NCBI GenBank assembly: GCA_963678705.1
Contig: OY783220.1
Coordinates: 4,485,001-4,549,000 of the forward strand
Reading direction: 5' to 3'
Origin: Panorpa germanica
Lineage: Eukaryota; Arthropoda; Insecta; Mecoptera; Panorpidae
DNA: 64,000 bases
In this document: positions 35,140 through 53,301 of the stretch, piece after piece
Layout: each line of letters opens with the position of its first letter
Numbering within the stretch: position 1 is the first letter of the stretch
Notes under the pieces: model-generated
The model's input: the letters and a program-made list of their open reading frames with translations, nothing else
Database searches by the model: none
What the model was told of the DNA's origin: nothing
Translations under genes and position numbers: made by a program

Positions 35140-35393
35140 CAACGTTTCTTGGTTTTTAAGAAGTTTATAGTCTTCTTTCCATCTCGAAAATTAATAAATA
35201 TTACTTCAGCAAATTTTAAAATGCAACGTTTCTTGGTTTTTAAGAAAGTTATAGTCTTGTTTCTTTCTCGAAAATTGAAAAATATTACATCAGTAATATC
35301 AATAAAAATCAACATTTCTTGGTTTTTAAAAAGGTTATAGTCTTCTTTCCATCTCGATAATTAATAAATATGAGTTCAGCAAATTTTAAAAGT
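35140..35393 (+). repeat. Tandem repeat, three units of ~85 bp
   Basis: Units start at 35140, 35224 and 35310, each opening CAAC.TTTCTTGGTTTTTAA, followed by TATAGTCTT.TTTC and an AATTTTAAAA-like end. The units are clearly diverged. Confidence 0.85.
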
Positions 35394-36765
35394 TGAGTCA
35401 CGCGATTGTAAGGGCTTCACTTTTTACTCGGCCGGGTAAAAGTTCTCGCAAAATTTGTATCACGGCACGAGCTGTATATGATATGGCTTAATCCTGTTGA
35501 AACAACATGTGCTTGTTGTGGCTCGCTTGATCAAAAAAAAATGTTGATTCCTTTTACTATATAACAACTGACTTAAGAAAATATTTTTATAGCTGTAAGT
35601 CAAATGTAGTTCGTTTTTCAGCGTTTGCAAACTGTTGCCTCTGAAGATAACGCCTGAAGTTTATGCACATTTAACAACACGTCGTAATCTTAATCTATAA
35701 ACTATTAACTTATAATTACAACACCAAATAAAATATATCTTATCCTATACAAACATAACAAAACTATAAAAAATGAACAACTAACTAAATTGCTCTTACA
35801 ATAAAACACGATATATCTCATGTCTAAATCTAAATAACTATCTTATACTCGTACTATTGGTAGTTATTCTTATTAAATTAAATTACCGTTTCATTCATTA
35901 CAACAATTTAAATCACCCTATTTCACTAGGGAAAACCGAAAGTGTTATCCCTAATATTATAAACGTGTTTTTTAAGGGTTGTACCACTTCTCTACCAAAT
36001 ATATATAGATTCGCCTGCGACGGCCCAGCACGCAACCATACTTACACTGATCACAGCCAATTAGAGATACGCGTCGCAAAGCTGAAACGCGATTGGATCA
36101 GTGTACAGTCGAGGATGCTTTATATGAAGGGGATGCTATTATTTGCACAAGGGGTGTATCAAAAACAATCTTCTCCATATATCGCTTTTTTATCAAATAT
36201 ACTTTTAAAAACTCTTGAATGTTTAATACATAGAATAATTTAATAGGTTCACCTGCCACGGTTACCGCTTAACGTATAAAGGTTTCTGAACCTAGTTATG
36301 TAAATATTATGTATAATTTACATATAAATATATCTGTTACATAAATATTGTATGTCACTGTTTTCTTAAATGTAATTTTTATTATTCCTTTAGAGTATGT
36401 TTAATATATAATTAATATTGGATAGAACTTTTCTTTTGCATATATCAGAAGAGACCTTAGAAATTGAGTAGAACATCTACCAAACGTGCTATCGTTCACA
36501 TTGCTCAATTAGGTATTGCTGCATACGCTTTAATTAATAAAGCCAATGCATCTGATGCGTGCAGTGCGGATCTGTGAACGTATACCTTTTAACGACGTAT
36601 TTACAAGTTCAAATACCCGTTGCTTATCTTCTAGCCACATTAGAAGTACATAGAATGATATTAAAATGCCCGCATTATGAGAATCGTTGGCGTCCAATCG
36701 ATAATGAGTCTTACAGCCGTATACGATACCCGTACATAACCTAGTAAACCTAATTACTATTTCAG
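35394..36765. other. Upstream region of the FoxJ1-like gene
   Basis: No supported gene. It includes the 3' splice site TACTATTTCAG at 36765, which would open the exon carrying the ATG. A weak inverted pair (CACTGATC / GATCAGTG, ~36046 and 36096) was seen. Confidence 0.35.
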
Positions 36766-36830
36766 ATGATTAAATAATTAATCTTCCAACGAGCTGTGAC
36801 CTACGTGCAACCTTCAAACATCACGCAACA

Positions 36831-42953
<6,123 letters not shown>

Positions 42954-43444
42954 GTATTACGATGTTTTTCACAAGCCATTTTAGCTTGTAAAATGTTTTA
43001 ATTATTATAAAATTAAGTCTTCTTATAGCAATTTTCAATGTGAATTTTGTATGAATTTTTATATTTTAAATCTTGATTGATCTTTTGATGATTTATATAT
43101 ACAGGTGTTAACGTGAATAAATTTCAAAGGCGTTGATGATTTCTCAATAAGATAAGATGCAAAATATAAAAATATAAACATAATATCTCCTTGATTCCAA
43201 TGTAATGGTGTGAAGTGAGTTTGAATTTTTGTGGATTTTTTACTCCTCGATAATGTTTTCCTCCCACTTTCGAATGTTGTTGGGACAGCAATTTAAAGAA
43301 GCCAAAGATTATGAACTAACTGTGTTGGTCATAGCAAAATGTGAAATGTAAAGAATGAATTCTGCAATATTTAGTCAGTTGAATGTACTAGCGATGGTGC
43401 ACCAAGTATCTCGTAGCAATGGCAATTAAAATGAGGTGCAAAAT
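42954..43444 (+). other. 3' UTR of the FoxJ1-like gene
   Basis: AATAAA at 43116-43121. A possible intron (donor GTAAGTAT at 42950, acceptor ATATACAG at 43104) would overlap the stop codon; see findings. Confidence 0.4.
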
Positions 43445-43610
43445 CAGTGGCGTAGCTATCGCCGTATCAGCCGTATCAATGATACGGGGCCCCAGGCTAC
43501 AAGGGCTCCAAATGTGTGTCTTTGTTCCTTTTGTGAAAAATCTTTACCCATCATTTGGGCCCCCCAACGAATTTTGATACGGGGCCCGTCTAAGGCACGC
43601 TACGCCACTG
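43445..43610. mobile_element. hAT-type miniature element (166 bp) with perfect 8-bp duplication
   Basis: Ends CAGTGGCGTAGC and GCTACGCCACTG are inverted. TGCAAAAT flanks both sides exactly (43437-43444, 43611-43618). Inner sequence is GC-rich (GATACGGGGCCC repeated). It encodes nothing, so it depends on a transposase elsewhere. Confidence 0.9.
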
Positions 43611-45373
43611 TGCAAAATACAATTACATAGACTAGAAGAATCCATAATATTATAAAAAGAATTTAAAAAAAAACAAAAGCTACTAAAGAAATTTTTTTTC
43701 GTGTACATATCATATTAAAAATATTATTGTTATTCTATATTACCAAGAAAGTTCCCATATTTTGTGAGGAATTATGAGATTTTTCTAAATAATTTCCTCC
43801 AAACTTTCGTTATATCCAAATTAGACCACAAAGACTGTCAATTTGTCTAGTCAGAATATTCCGAAATGTTTTTAGTTACATTTATTTCAGAAAATTTCTT
43901 ATATTATTTTCCGAAAAATGATCATGTTAAAATTTATATAATTTCAAAATGGAGACCTTTTGAAAAATTTACTATTTCATTCTATCCAAATATAAATTTG
44001 TGTTGATCCAGCTTTATTTAATTAACAAGTATAAATGCTTCTTGCGCCTGCAGAATAGGCTACTACTTTAACTCCATCAGCTCACGAGATACTTAGTGTA
44101 CTATTCATTAAAATATAATTATAAAAATCTAACTAAGTCTTTGATATTAGGTATATTTTATAGTATTTTCTAGAAATGTTGCACAAAACAATTAGTACAC
44201 AAAAGTAAGTAGTATTTCTGAAATCTTCTAGAAACAAGAATTTAAGTCATATAGAATTTCATAATAATTATTTTAGCGTTTCACAGATAGTGTATATGAA
44301 AACTATTATAAGATTAAGGTATACAAACATTGCGCGATCCTCTAAATTTAGCGTCACCAACAGGACCGCGTAAAATTATGTGGGTGCCATAGGTTGAAAA
44401 ATTTGTTTTTGTCTCAACCGAAATTTATATACATCAATCAATATTATACTTTGCATTAGGTTTTTAAACGTCACGTCCTGGACAAGCTGACGAATACGTA
44501 AATCTCAAATCTCTCAATCATAATCTCACCTTTTACTAGATTATTAGCGTCATAGCCCAGTAAACATTTTGGAGTCACTTTGCCAACATATTGAAAATGC
44601 GCATTACTTTTTTGTCATGAAAAAGTTAATTTACAATTCAGTTTCTCTCAGTTGTTCATATGAAATGTCTATTTTATCGGCTACAAATAGCGAAACCACT
44701 CATCTGTCGGAATACAAATGAAGATAAAGTTGTGCGAACTATAATTGAAGTGCAATAGTGAGGGACACTTCACCAAGTTGTTTATTGGGAGTCTTTTTAT
44801 AATGCTAGCATCTTCAAATAAAAACTCATTAGATAAAATATTAGTAAATTCCGATTTTTGTTAGTAAAGATATTTTGTTTAGCGGAAATCCATTTATCAA
44901 AAATTTCATTTTGTTATAAGTTTATTTATATACTAGCAACAACCTTTAAATAAGCGAGAAACGTTTTTTAATTCGTGCGTAGACTCCGAAATTCTATAGA
45001 TCCTTTTATATTCGTACGAATTCTAAGAAATTCAGCGATTGAAATCATGACTTGCACAATCATACACCTATTTTACATTTTAGTTAGTTCTTTTTTATTA
45101 TATACATCTCTATATATTATATATACGTAGTTCGACCATCTACGAGAATTTTAAATTAATCTCAAAATATAATAAAGGAATGCGCATGTACCAACACGTG
45201 AAAAATACAAATAGATGGTGAGGTACAAAGAACAACTGAAATCGATATGGCAGAGCCGTACTTAGAACCGCGTTCACACTTGCGTGTTCTTGATATTTGT
45301 GTACGAATATAATGCATGTGTGGACACAAAGTTCGTGTTCATTCGGAAAACATTTAGAATTTGGTAGACATTA
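43611..45373. other. AT-rich gap, no feature recognised
   Basis: No gene, tRNA or repeat with recognisable ends. Confidence 0.4.
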
Positions 45374-46765
45374 GGCCTGTCGCACACTGCAATCGTATTT
45401 AAGCGAATTTTGGCCGGACATATACGCACTACAACGCTTTAGGCCTGTCTCAGTATGGGACCGTATTTAAGCGACGGCGTATTCGGACGTAAATCGGCGG
45501 ATTGGATGAGCTACAAAGCAAACCGCCTATGTGTGTCACAGATGTCTGTAGTCGTGTATTAGGGGGTGTATTGGAGTTCTTTAGTACTTATATAATTTAT
45601 CATGAGAGCAAACTTTAACTTTAATTTTTATCGATACACTACTGGTATTAAAGGGACTTTAGCATTTATTATATATCTGAGTTCTGGTGGGCGTGAATTT
45701 AAATTTAGTTCTATCGTATTGGTATCGGTATCCGTGTCCATGATTCACTGAAATACAAACATAAACTGAAGCATGCTGAACATACTCGTCATACGCGATG
45801 TCGCGATAGACCCGAAAAGATCCGTATTGCAGCGAAAGAACAAGCGATGTTAGGTATCCCTTCCAGTCTGAGGCGGCTTTTGCATTTACAAAGGTTCGGA
45901 TAGGATATCGTTGTAGTAGTGGTAACGCTTGGATAAAATTCGCCTTTATACGGTGCTAATGTGCGAGGTAGTGCCGCCCGTATTCGGACTGCTTTGTAGT
46001 GTGCAGTTTGAGAGCTCCAGAGCGATCTCATTACATTTACATGGTTCGGATAGGTAAAGCGTAGTAGCCCGAATACGTCCGGCAGAAATTCGCTTAAACA
46101 CGGTGCCATACTGAGACAGGCCTTACCTATCCGAACCCTGTAAATGTAATGAACTCGCACATTGCAAACGACAAAGCCGTCCGAATATGGGCGTTACGTA
46201 CCTCTCATATTGGAACCGATTTCAGCGAATTTTAACCAACCGATACATACTACAATGCTAAACCTCCCTTGTAAATGCCATCAGCCGGCAGATTGGTACG
46301 GGGTGTGTATGCAATGTGACACAACAGATGCAAAGAACACAGAAGCCTTATGCCGGTTTCACACCAGAGAAACAGTTTTGAAAACAGTTTTGTTGTCAAA
46401 AAATAAAACAAAATCATGTGTTGGTTTATTTTAAAACAGTTCTGATTTTCGAAAACAGACTGTTCACACTGAACAGACTGGTTTTGTTTTTAGTGTTTTT
46501 TTTTGTGTGTCGCATAAAAATTATAAATTAATAAACAACAACTGACAAGCGCAAATGTTCCCAAAAAAACAAAACTGCGTGTTCAAACCAAGCAGACTAA
46601 AAAAACAACAACAAACGTGTTTCCCTTTAATCTTACTGACTCCAGATGGGAATGTGTTTTGTTTTCTAAAACAGCAACAAAATATAAAAATATTTTAAGA
46701 ACCAAGCCGACGATTTACGTTCGAATTCGTCTTCACTTAAATACGCTTGCATAGTGCGACAGGCC
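45374..46765. mobile_element. Outer Harbinger-like miniature element, carrying a nested relative
   Basis: The left end GGCCTGTCGCACACTGCAAT is inverted, with changes, to the right end ATAGTGCGACAGGCC (46751-46765), followed inwards by a shared CGTATTTAAG. TTA precedes and TTG follows. The interior is interrupted by the 681-bp element below and by a GT/AAAC-rich block (46360-46680). Confidence 0.5.
45442..46122. mobile_element. Inner Harbinger-like miniature element (681 bp)
   Basis: GGCCTGTCTCAGTATGG and CCATACTGAGACAGGCC are perfect inverted ends. TTA flanks both sides (45439-45441, 46123-46125). The inverted similarity extends to CCGTATTTAAGCG and CGTATTCGGA. A 3-bp TTA duplication and GGCC ends fit PIF/Harbinger; no transposase inside. 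Confidence 0.75.
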
Positions 46766-47590
46766 TTGAGACATAACCTACAATGCTCAGTATGAACAAT
46801 TTTTGTCAAGTATTTATGTTATAGTAACCAATTATTACAGTCTTTTACGAATGAGTCATAAGATTAGACAAATGTTAGGGATTTGAATATTTGAAACATA
46901 TTTTAAAAAACAAGTGTGGAAATATGTTTCAGCAAACAATCCTGCACGTCTACTTAACCTCAAATAATCGAACATACAAGTGTGAATGTGAAACAGTTAA
47001 TACATATATACGTTTGGTGCGAGCCATATCGACCTGTGGACGCTTACCTTATTAACTCGTCCTTTATATTCATACTGGATCATTTGTTTGTTAAATAAGA
47101 TTAGCATTAGAATTTTAAGTCAAATATCATAGTATTATGCATTTTAAAATTAAGAGATAAAATTGTAATATATAAAAAACAAACCCGAAACAGGAATCTC
47201 CGTCCAAATATAATAATAATATATAATATAACATATAATAATAATATATATGAGTGATTTTCGTAGATAATAAGAATAAAAGTGTGGCAATTAAAAGCAC
47301 TTATTTATAAAATAGCTCAACTCTAGATTTATAGACATACAGTTGTGAATATAACATAGGTTTTATGTATTAAGTGAAATATCAGTATTTGTATTAATTT
47401 GCTCTAATTAATTAATAATAGATATAAGAAAAGTATTTATTCTAATATGATTAAAAACATTACATTTTCAAAGTTTATTTTACCTTGTACATTATAATTT
47501 TTATAGGTATCTCTCTTTCACCTATTCTTTTAGATCAAAAACATTGTCTCACTCGCACTTGAAAGAAAACATAAAAATTGATAGATTTTA
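46766..47590. other. AT-rich gap with AATAT/ATA simple repeats
   Basis: Low-complexity TA/AATA sequence near 47206-47252. No gene recognised. Confidence 0.4.
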
Positions 47591-48342
47591 ATAGTCCAAG
47601 ATCCCAGAGCGATCTGACATAACTTATTTTCAAAAGCATAGAACTTTCGGTTCTAAGTAGTCTCTACATGTACTTTTAATACCTGCGTATTTGTGGAGTT
47701 CGCTCGGTGACACCTGGGCAGGTACCAGGTGAGAAAGGTAACTAAAAATCAGAGTTACTTTACTTAAATTTGTATGACTGATTTTTAAATATATTTTGTA
47801 GAATGTTATTTCTGAAGTAAAATTAAAAGTGTCAGACGCTTTCCATGGGCCAGAACTTTTGTAATACGCTTTAAAGCTCTGTAAGAAATAAATTAACTTT
47901 ACATCCATGGTGACTCGGTTCCCCTTCCTAAACTCACAATCTGTTTCAGTCTACTGTCGATGCGTATATACTATTGCGCACACCGTATTATATACAGTAT
48001 ATAGTATACAGTGTAGTTGTATTAGTATACAGTTAGTTAATTTATTTTTTACAGAGCTTTAAAGCGTATTACAAAAGTTCTGGCCCATGGAAAGCGTCTG
48101 ACACTTTTAATTTTACTTCAGAAATAACATTCTACAAAATATATTTAAAAATCAGTCATACAAATTTAAGTAAAGTAACTCTGATTTTTAGTTACCTTTC
48201 TCACCTGGTACCTGCCCAGGTGTCACCGAGCGAACTATACAAATACGCAGGTATTAAAAGTACATGTAGAGACTACTTAGAACCGAAAGTTCTATGCTTT
48301 TGAAAATAAGTTATGTCAGATCGCTCTGGGATCTTGGACTAT
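47591..48342. repeat. Near-perfect 307-bp inverted repeat with 138-bp spacer
   Basis: Arms 47591-47897 and 48036-48342 match with 3 mismatches that I could count. Tips are ATAGTCCAAGATCCCAGAGC and its complement. Each arm keeps the same ~88-codon open frame (one on each strand), simply because the arms are copies; it matches no family I know. The spacer 47898-48035 is TA-rich and unrelated to the arms. A transcript across it would fold into a long hairpin. Confidence 0.9.
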
Positions 48343-51143
48343 AAAAGGTAGTACGAAATATACGAACTGTCACTTCTAGAAGAGTGCACCCCAATACGAA
48401 TGTATACGAGTGTATACGAATGTTAAATATTTATGGTACTTGGTTGCCTGCATAGTTCGTCTTCACAGGCAAATTGGGGCAAATATTCTTGTATTAAAAT
48501 AGGCCCACCGTTGAAGATAATTGTGACTGAATATACGTGATTTCAGCGAAGGTCAATTGTAAATCGATACAATTGCTTTTTTCGAAATAATCCGACCCTG
48601 TTTTTGACAAATCGAGTTACGCGAAATTAGAAACAAATATTTATATTTTTTCAATCTTTCAAAAACTTACTGGATCATTTATATCCAGTTATAATTTTAC
48701 CGCTTAAGAATATAAGAGAGAGAATTAACACCGATCCAATTGGTTGGGATGCTAACCCCACAAAACTCGTGCCAATTGCTCCTTAAGCTTTGCTTATGGA
48801 GAAGGCTACATTAGAAAATGGATGTAATCTTTCTTACAAAGTCTTTTAAACGCTTATTCAAAACGAAAACACAAATTTGACAGTTGATATCATAAACATC
48901 TTCCTTTACTTTATGATCATCGCTACAATTTAACAAATTTAACATTTTCTAGTCATTTTTTGTATAATCATCTACAATATTTAATTATTATTTTTACTAT
49001 AACATTATTATTAATTCAATTATTACAATACAATGTATTATACACTACTTTGTAAGGATATATTTAACAATCAATAAAAAAAATTCATTGATTCTTTCAA
49101 TTTCTTTAATGATGAGCACTCACCTCGATCTTTTTCATTGTGACATCCCCGGTTTTTTAATTTCTGTATCTCACTCAAAAAAGTCAAAATTCAATTATAA
49201 GATATTTTATCTAGTTATTCCAGTTATGGAGTTGTTAAACATCTAAATTATAGTAAATAGATTATTTGTTACCCAACTGTATATCTCAACAACAATAGCC
49301 AACAATTACATAAGCATAACGTTCCTCCAACGAAATGAAATATGTCTAGTAAAATGACGTCATACAGCGTTTGAATACGAGAATTTTTTTTAAAATTTTA
49401 AAATATTCTATATACAAATATTAAAAACACACAATACCCGCTAAACGTATGAAATGTTTCCTACAATTTAATATTTTATTGCTATAATAATCGTAAAAAT
49501 ACATTTTTTCCGATTTAATAAAAGATTAAAACTTACGAAAATATTTTCAATAATTAAAAAGTATAAATAAGACTTCTTTAAGGGTTAAACAAATATAAAA
49601 TGTTTTAACATCATAAAATAAAATTTTGATACATTAAATATTACCAGGTTTCGTTTAAGAAGAATGTTTGAGATTTAAGGTAATATAGTCGCAATACCAA
49701 TGTTGTATATTCAGAGAGAGTAAGTCCAGATGTTCATCAAAATGTTTTTATTATTGGCAAGAAGGGACAATTTAATTTTGATCTCTTGCGGCCATTTTTT
49801 CATTTTCAGGTTTAACATAACCCTTGATTGATACTTTTCTTTCTGAGCTCTCATTTTTGTTCGAGCCAAACATAAATGTAACTTGAGCAGAACACCTCGG
49901 TTATATTTTTCGTTAGGTAACTGTGGTCGATTTTTGACAAAACTAGAACTGAATAACCTATTTTTAAGGCTAACTGAAGTTTAACCGTGAATTGAAAAAA
50001 TGGCTCTTAGTAATTAAAGAATAACATTTCACAAAGAACATTATTAAACTTACAAATTTGCACATGTAAGAATTCTTCTTTAAATCAAATTTCTGTAATT
50101 GCAGGAACGCCAAATTACACTTTAAAAATAACACATTGAATTTGTCTTTTTTAATCTTTTTCAAATTATAACCATATGAGAATATAAAATATGCACATAC
50201 TATAAGTTATGCTCAAAATAAAAAGAAGCAATCCCGTATACTTAATGTAATATTTATATACAAGATACATTCAAGCGTAAATTATATATAAATATTACAT
50301 TACTGTATTTACTGTGAATTAAATAGATATATCCTTGTAGAAGATGTACAGTCATATTTGTGTTAAGTAGAAAGAAATATTGTATTAATATAAGGTATTA
50401 TCTAATAACAAATTGTATTTGTATTTTAAAATATAGAAGTGAAGATTGGCTTGGCAAATATGTGTTTGTATTATAAGATTTTCTAATTTTTTTTACAATG
50501 TAGTTATCATTTCTTTCAGGCATAGTTTACATAAAAAGTGATTTTGAGGTAAGCTGTCACTGAAGTTGCATATTATTTAGGCAGATACTGTTGTCAAATA
50601 AATAATAATGATCATTGCAATGTAAAGTTCTAATCTAATTAATTATAATTCGTTTGATAATGCTAAATTATTAAAACTAAGTGATTACCCTTTTTTAATT
50701 ATTGAATCTCTGAAAACGAGTTTTACAATATTTCTTTTTAATAATTAAATTACTTTACTCGCATACATGTCATCAGTTATAATAGTTGCATAACATTTAG
50801 GCTGAATCGTTAGTTTCGAAGTTTAAGGATTTGACTTACACATTCCATACCAACTTATTTTACAATGATTAGAGATTCAATTCAACATATGAATCTAGGC
50901 AGTGGTGCTATATAATAAGAGCCATTTCAACGGTCCCACATCATCACGCAGTTGTCGATAAATAAATAAAACCATATTTTAGGAAAATAATACAAGAAAT
51001 TAATTAATTTATAATAATTTATTAAATATATTAAAATCTTTTGGTTATAAAATAGATTCAGTTCTGTTTCTTAAGTTAATAGTAACATAATTGTGACGTA
51101 AACATAATAATATGATCTGCTCAATTTTTTTAAATGATGTACT
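48343..51143. other. Gap downstream of the GMC gene
   Basis: AT-rich and gene-free as far as I can tell; the right part would hold the GMC 3' UTR. A lone CCCGCTAAAC string at 49437 recalls the element ends at 8417, but no partner was found nearby. Confidence 0.4.
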
Positions 51144-53301
51144 TTAGTTTAAAAATTGTTTACCTTTACATTTGGAGTCATCGTAAAAAACATCTACAGG
51201 TAAACAATTTTTAATTTCCTTAAGAAATATTTTATTAGATACCTGTAAATATTCAATTAACTTTTCTGCAACCATTATAACTGCAGCATTTATATTACCA
51301 CTGGGTAAGTTTGGAAAAATAGATGCATCAGCAACATAGAGTTTGCTAAATCCTTTAACTTGAAAATTACTATTATCCACTACTGCGGTACTATCATTAT
51401 ATTTGCCTAATTTACAAGTTCCAGCTGGATGAAAACTAGTTAATGTGAGGTATTTTACGTAACACTCCCAATAATTTCTCGTATCGAAAACTTCATTTTC
51501 ACAGCCAGGAAATTTTTCTTTATTTAATTTGGCACCTAATTTTTGCATTGAAGTAGTATTCAAAAGGCTTTTAATGACTTCTATACCTTGAACTAACACA
51601 TTAATATCATCAGGATGAGATAAATAATTCGGATCAATAATTGGCTTTGACTTAGGATCTGTGTCAGCTAGCTTTACATAGCCAGTACTTTTCGGATGTA
51701 ATACAATTGGTAGTATACTAATAGTCTTTTTATTAACTAATTTACTAAAATATTCAGTCCAAATATCGGGTCTAATACTTATAGTATTTTGTAGGTGAAC
51801 ACCAGCATCTTTTGTAATTCCTAAGGGCAAGATCATAAGTTGTAAATCGGGAGCATTTAATGTTCCATCTGTGTTAATAAATGCTACAGCTTCACAGCCG
51901 GGAGAGCTCCATGGACCACCACTTCCAGAAAAGTAATTTATTACTGAATTTGGCATAAACATATCAAAACTATTCAAACCTAAATCTGAATCCACCGAAA
52001 CCAAATCCAATCCAGTTGTTACATGATCTTGTAAATTTAATCCAACAGGTAAATCATTCAAAACAGGAATTCCAAGTTCTTCTAAATGATCTCGTGGTCC
52101 TATTCCGCTAAGCATTAATAATTTGGGGGTTCCAATTGCACCAGCTGATAAAATAACACCTTTACGAGCTTTGGCAATTATCGGTCCTGAGTGAGTTGTA
52201 TATTTTACGCCGACTGCAATATTTCGTTTAATAAGAATTCGCGTGACTAAAGAATGTCTCTTTATAGTAATATTTTTATTTTTACGAAATAAAGAACTAT
52301 GAGATGTTGTAAAACGGGAACCAGCTTCCTGATTAACTGGAGGCTCGTAAAACCCTAAAGAAAATATAATATAAAGACTGTGGTTTGTAATATTTCTTTT
52401 TTAAATGTATGTATAGAAATAAATTTTTTAACAAAATTTCATAGAATACCCACCTAAATTTAAATATTCATTCTGTAGAAACCCAGCTTCCTTCCCTGCC
52501 TGTATAACCGAAGCGCTCAACAAACTTTTGTAACTCAAATTATTAACTGGTAAATACTCTTCTATTTTTCTAAATCATATTTATCAATTAATTTATTTAG
52601 CAGAAACAAGTAAATATATAAATTAGTGGAAAACCTACTTAAAGTGTTGTAATATTTGTGATGTATAGTCATAGTTGTTATTCTTCATATCAAACCAGTT
52701 TTGATAGTCACTTGGATGTCCTTTAACATGAATCATGTTATTTAATCTGGCCGACCCACCAACAATTTTTCCCATTGGCCATTTACAAACCTACATAAGT
52801 ATAAGTATCACAATTAAACTCTCTATGTTGGAACCTCAAAATTGCCAATAATATTTTCCAAATAGGATACTTAATTACTTGATTATTCATCGCCAAACAG
52901 GCATTCTGTTGACTAACAGTTTGATATTGCCAATCAAATTTTGATCCTTGCAGCAGAGGTCCAGCCACAGGAATATCAAAAAATGAGTTACCGTCACCTC
53001 CTGCTTCCAAAATTAATACTTGATATCCAGTATTATTTGCCAAACCTTTTGCAATAGCAGAACCAGCAGTCCCTGCTCCAACTTTAAACAAAAATAAGGG
53101 TTTCTAAGTATTTTCATATATTTTATTTTATACCAATGAATATAATTTATTACCTATTACATAGTCATACTCTGCGTACTCATTATTAGCAGTACAATAC
53201 TCACAAACAATTTTATCATCTAAATAAATTAAGTTTAAGTAGATTGAAAATAACCCTACACCTACAGAATAAAATAATAGAATTAAGTAATAGCTACACA
53301 T
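51144..53301 (-). CDS. GMC oxidoreductase (glucose dehydrogenase [FAD, quinone]-like)
   Basis: Five exons 53301-53154, 53081-52879, 52790-52639, 52569-52454, 52354-51144; 609 codons in frame, normal for the family. These flavoproteins oxidise alcohol or sugar substrates using FAD. Seen: an N-terminal hydrophobic leader (CSYYLILLFYSVGVGLFSIY) suggesting secretion or membrane anchoring; the dinucleotide-binding motif YDYVIVGAGTAGSAIAKGL and LILEAGG; GMC signature 1 in WPMGKIVGGSARLNNMIHV; signature 2 in GAIGTPKLLMLSGIGP; and the active-site region SFHPAGTCKLG (His ~515) with PSGNINAAVIMVAEK. No cluster partners are present, unlike the large GMC clusters of many insects. The substrate cannot be told; ecdysone oxidase-like and glucose dehydrogenase-like members share these motifs. 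Confidence 0.92.

Noticed and set aside
45789-46434. ORFs of 123 and 90 codons
   Set aside because: They fall within the nested miniature elements and span their inverted ends.
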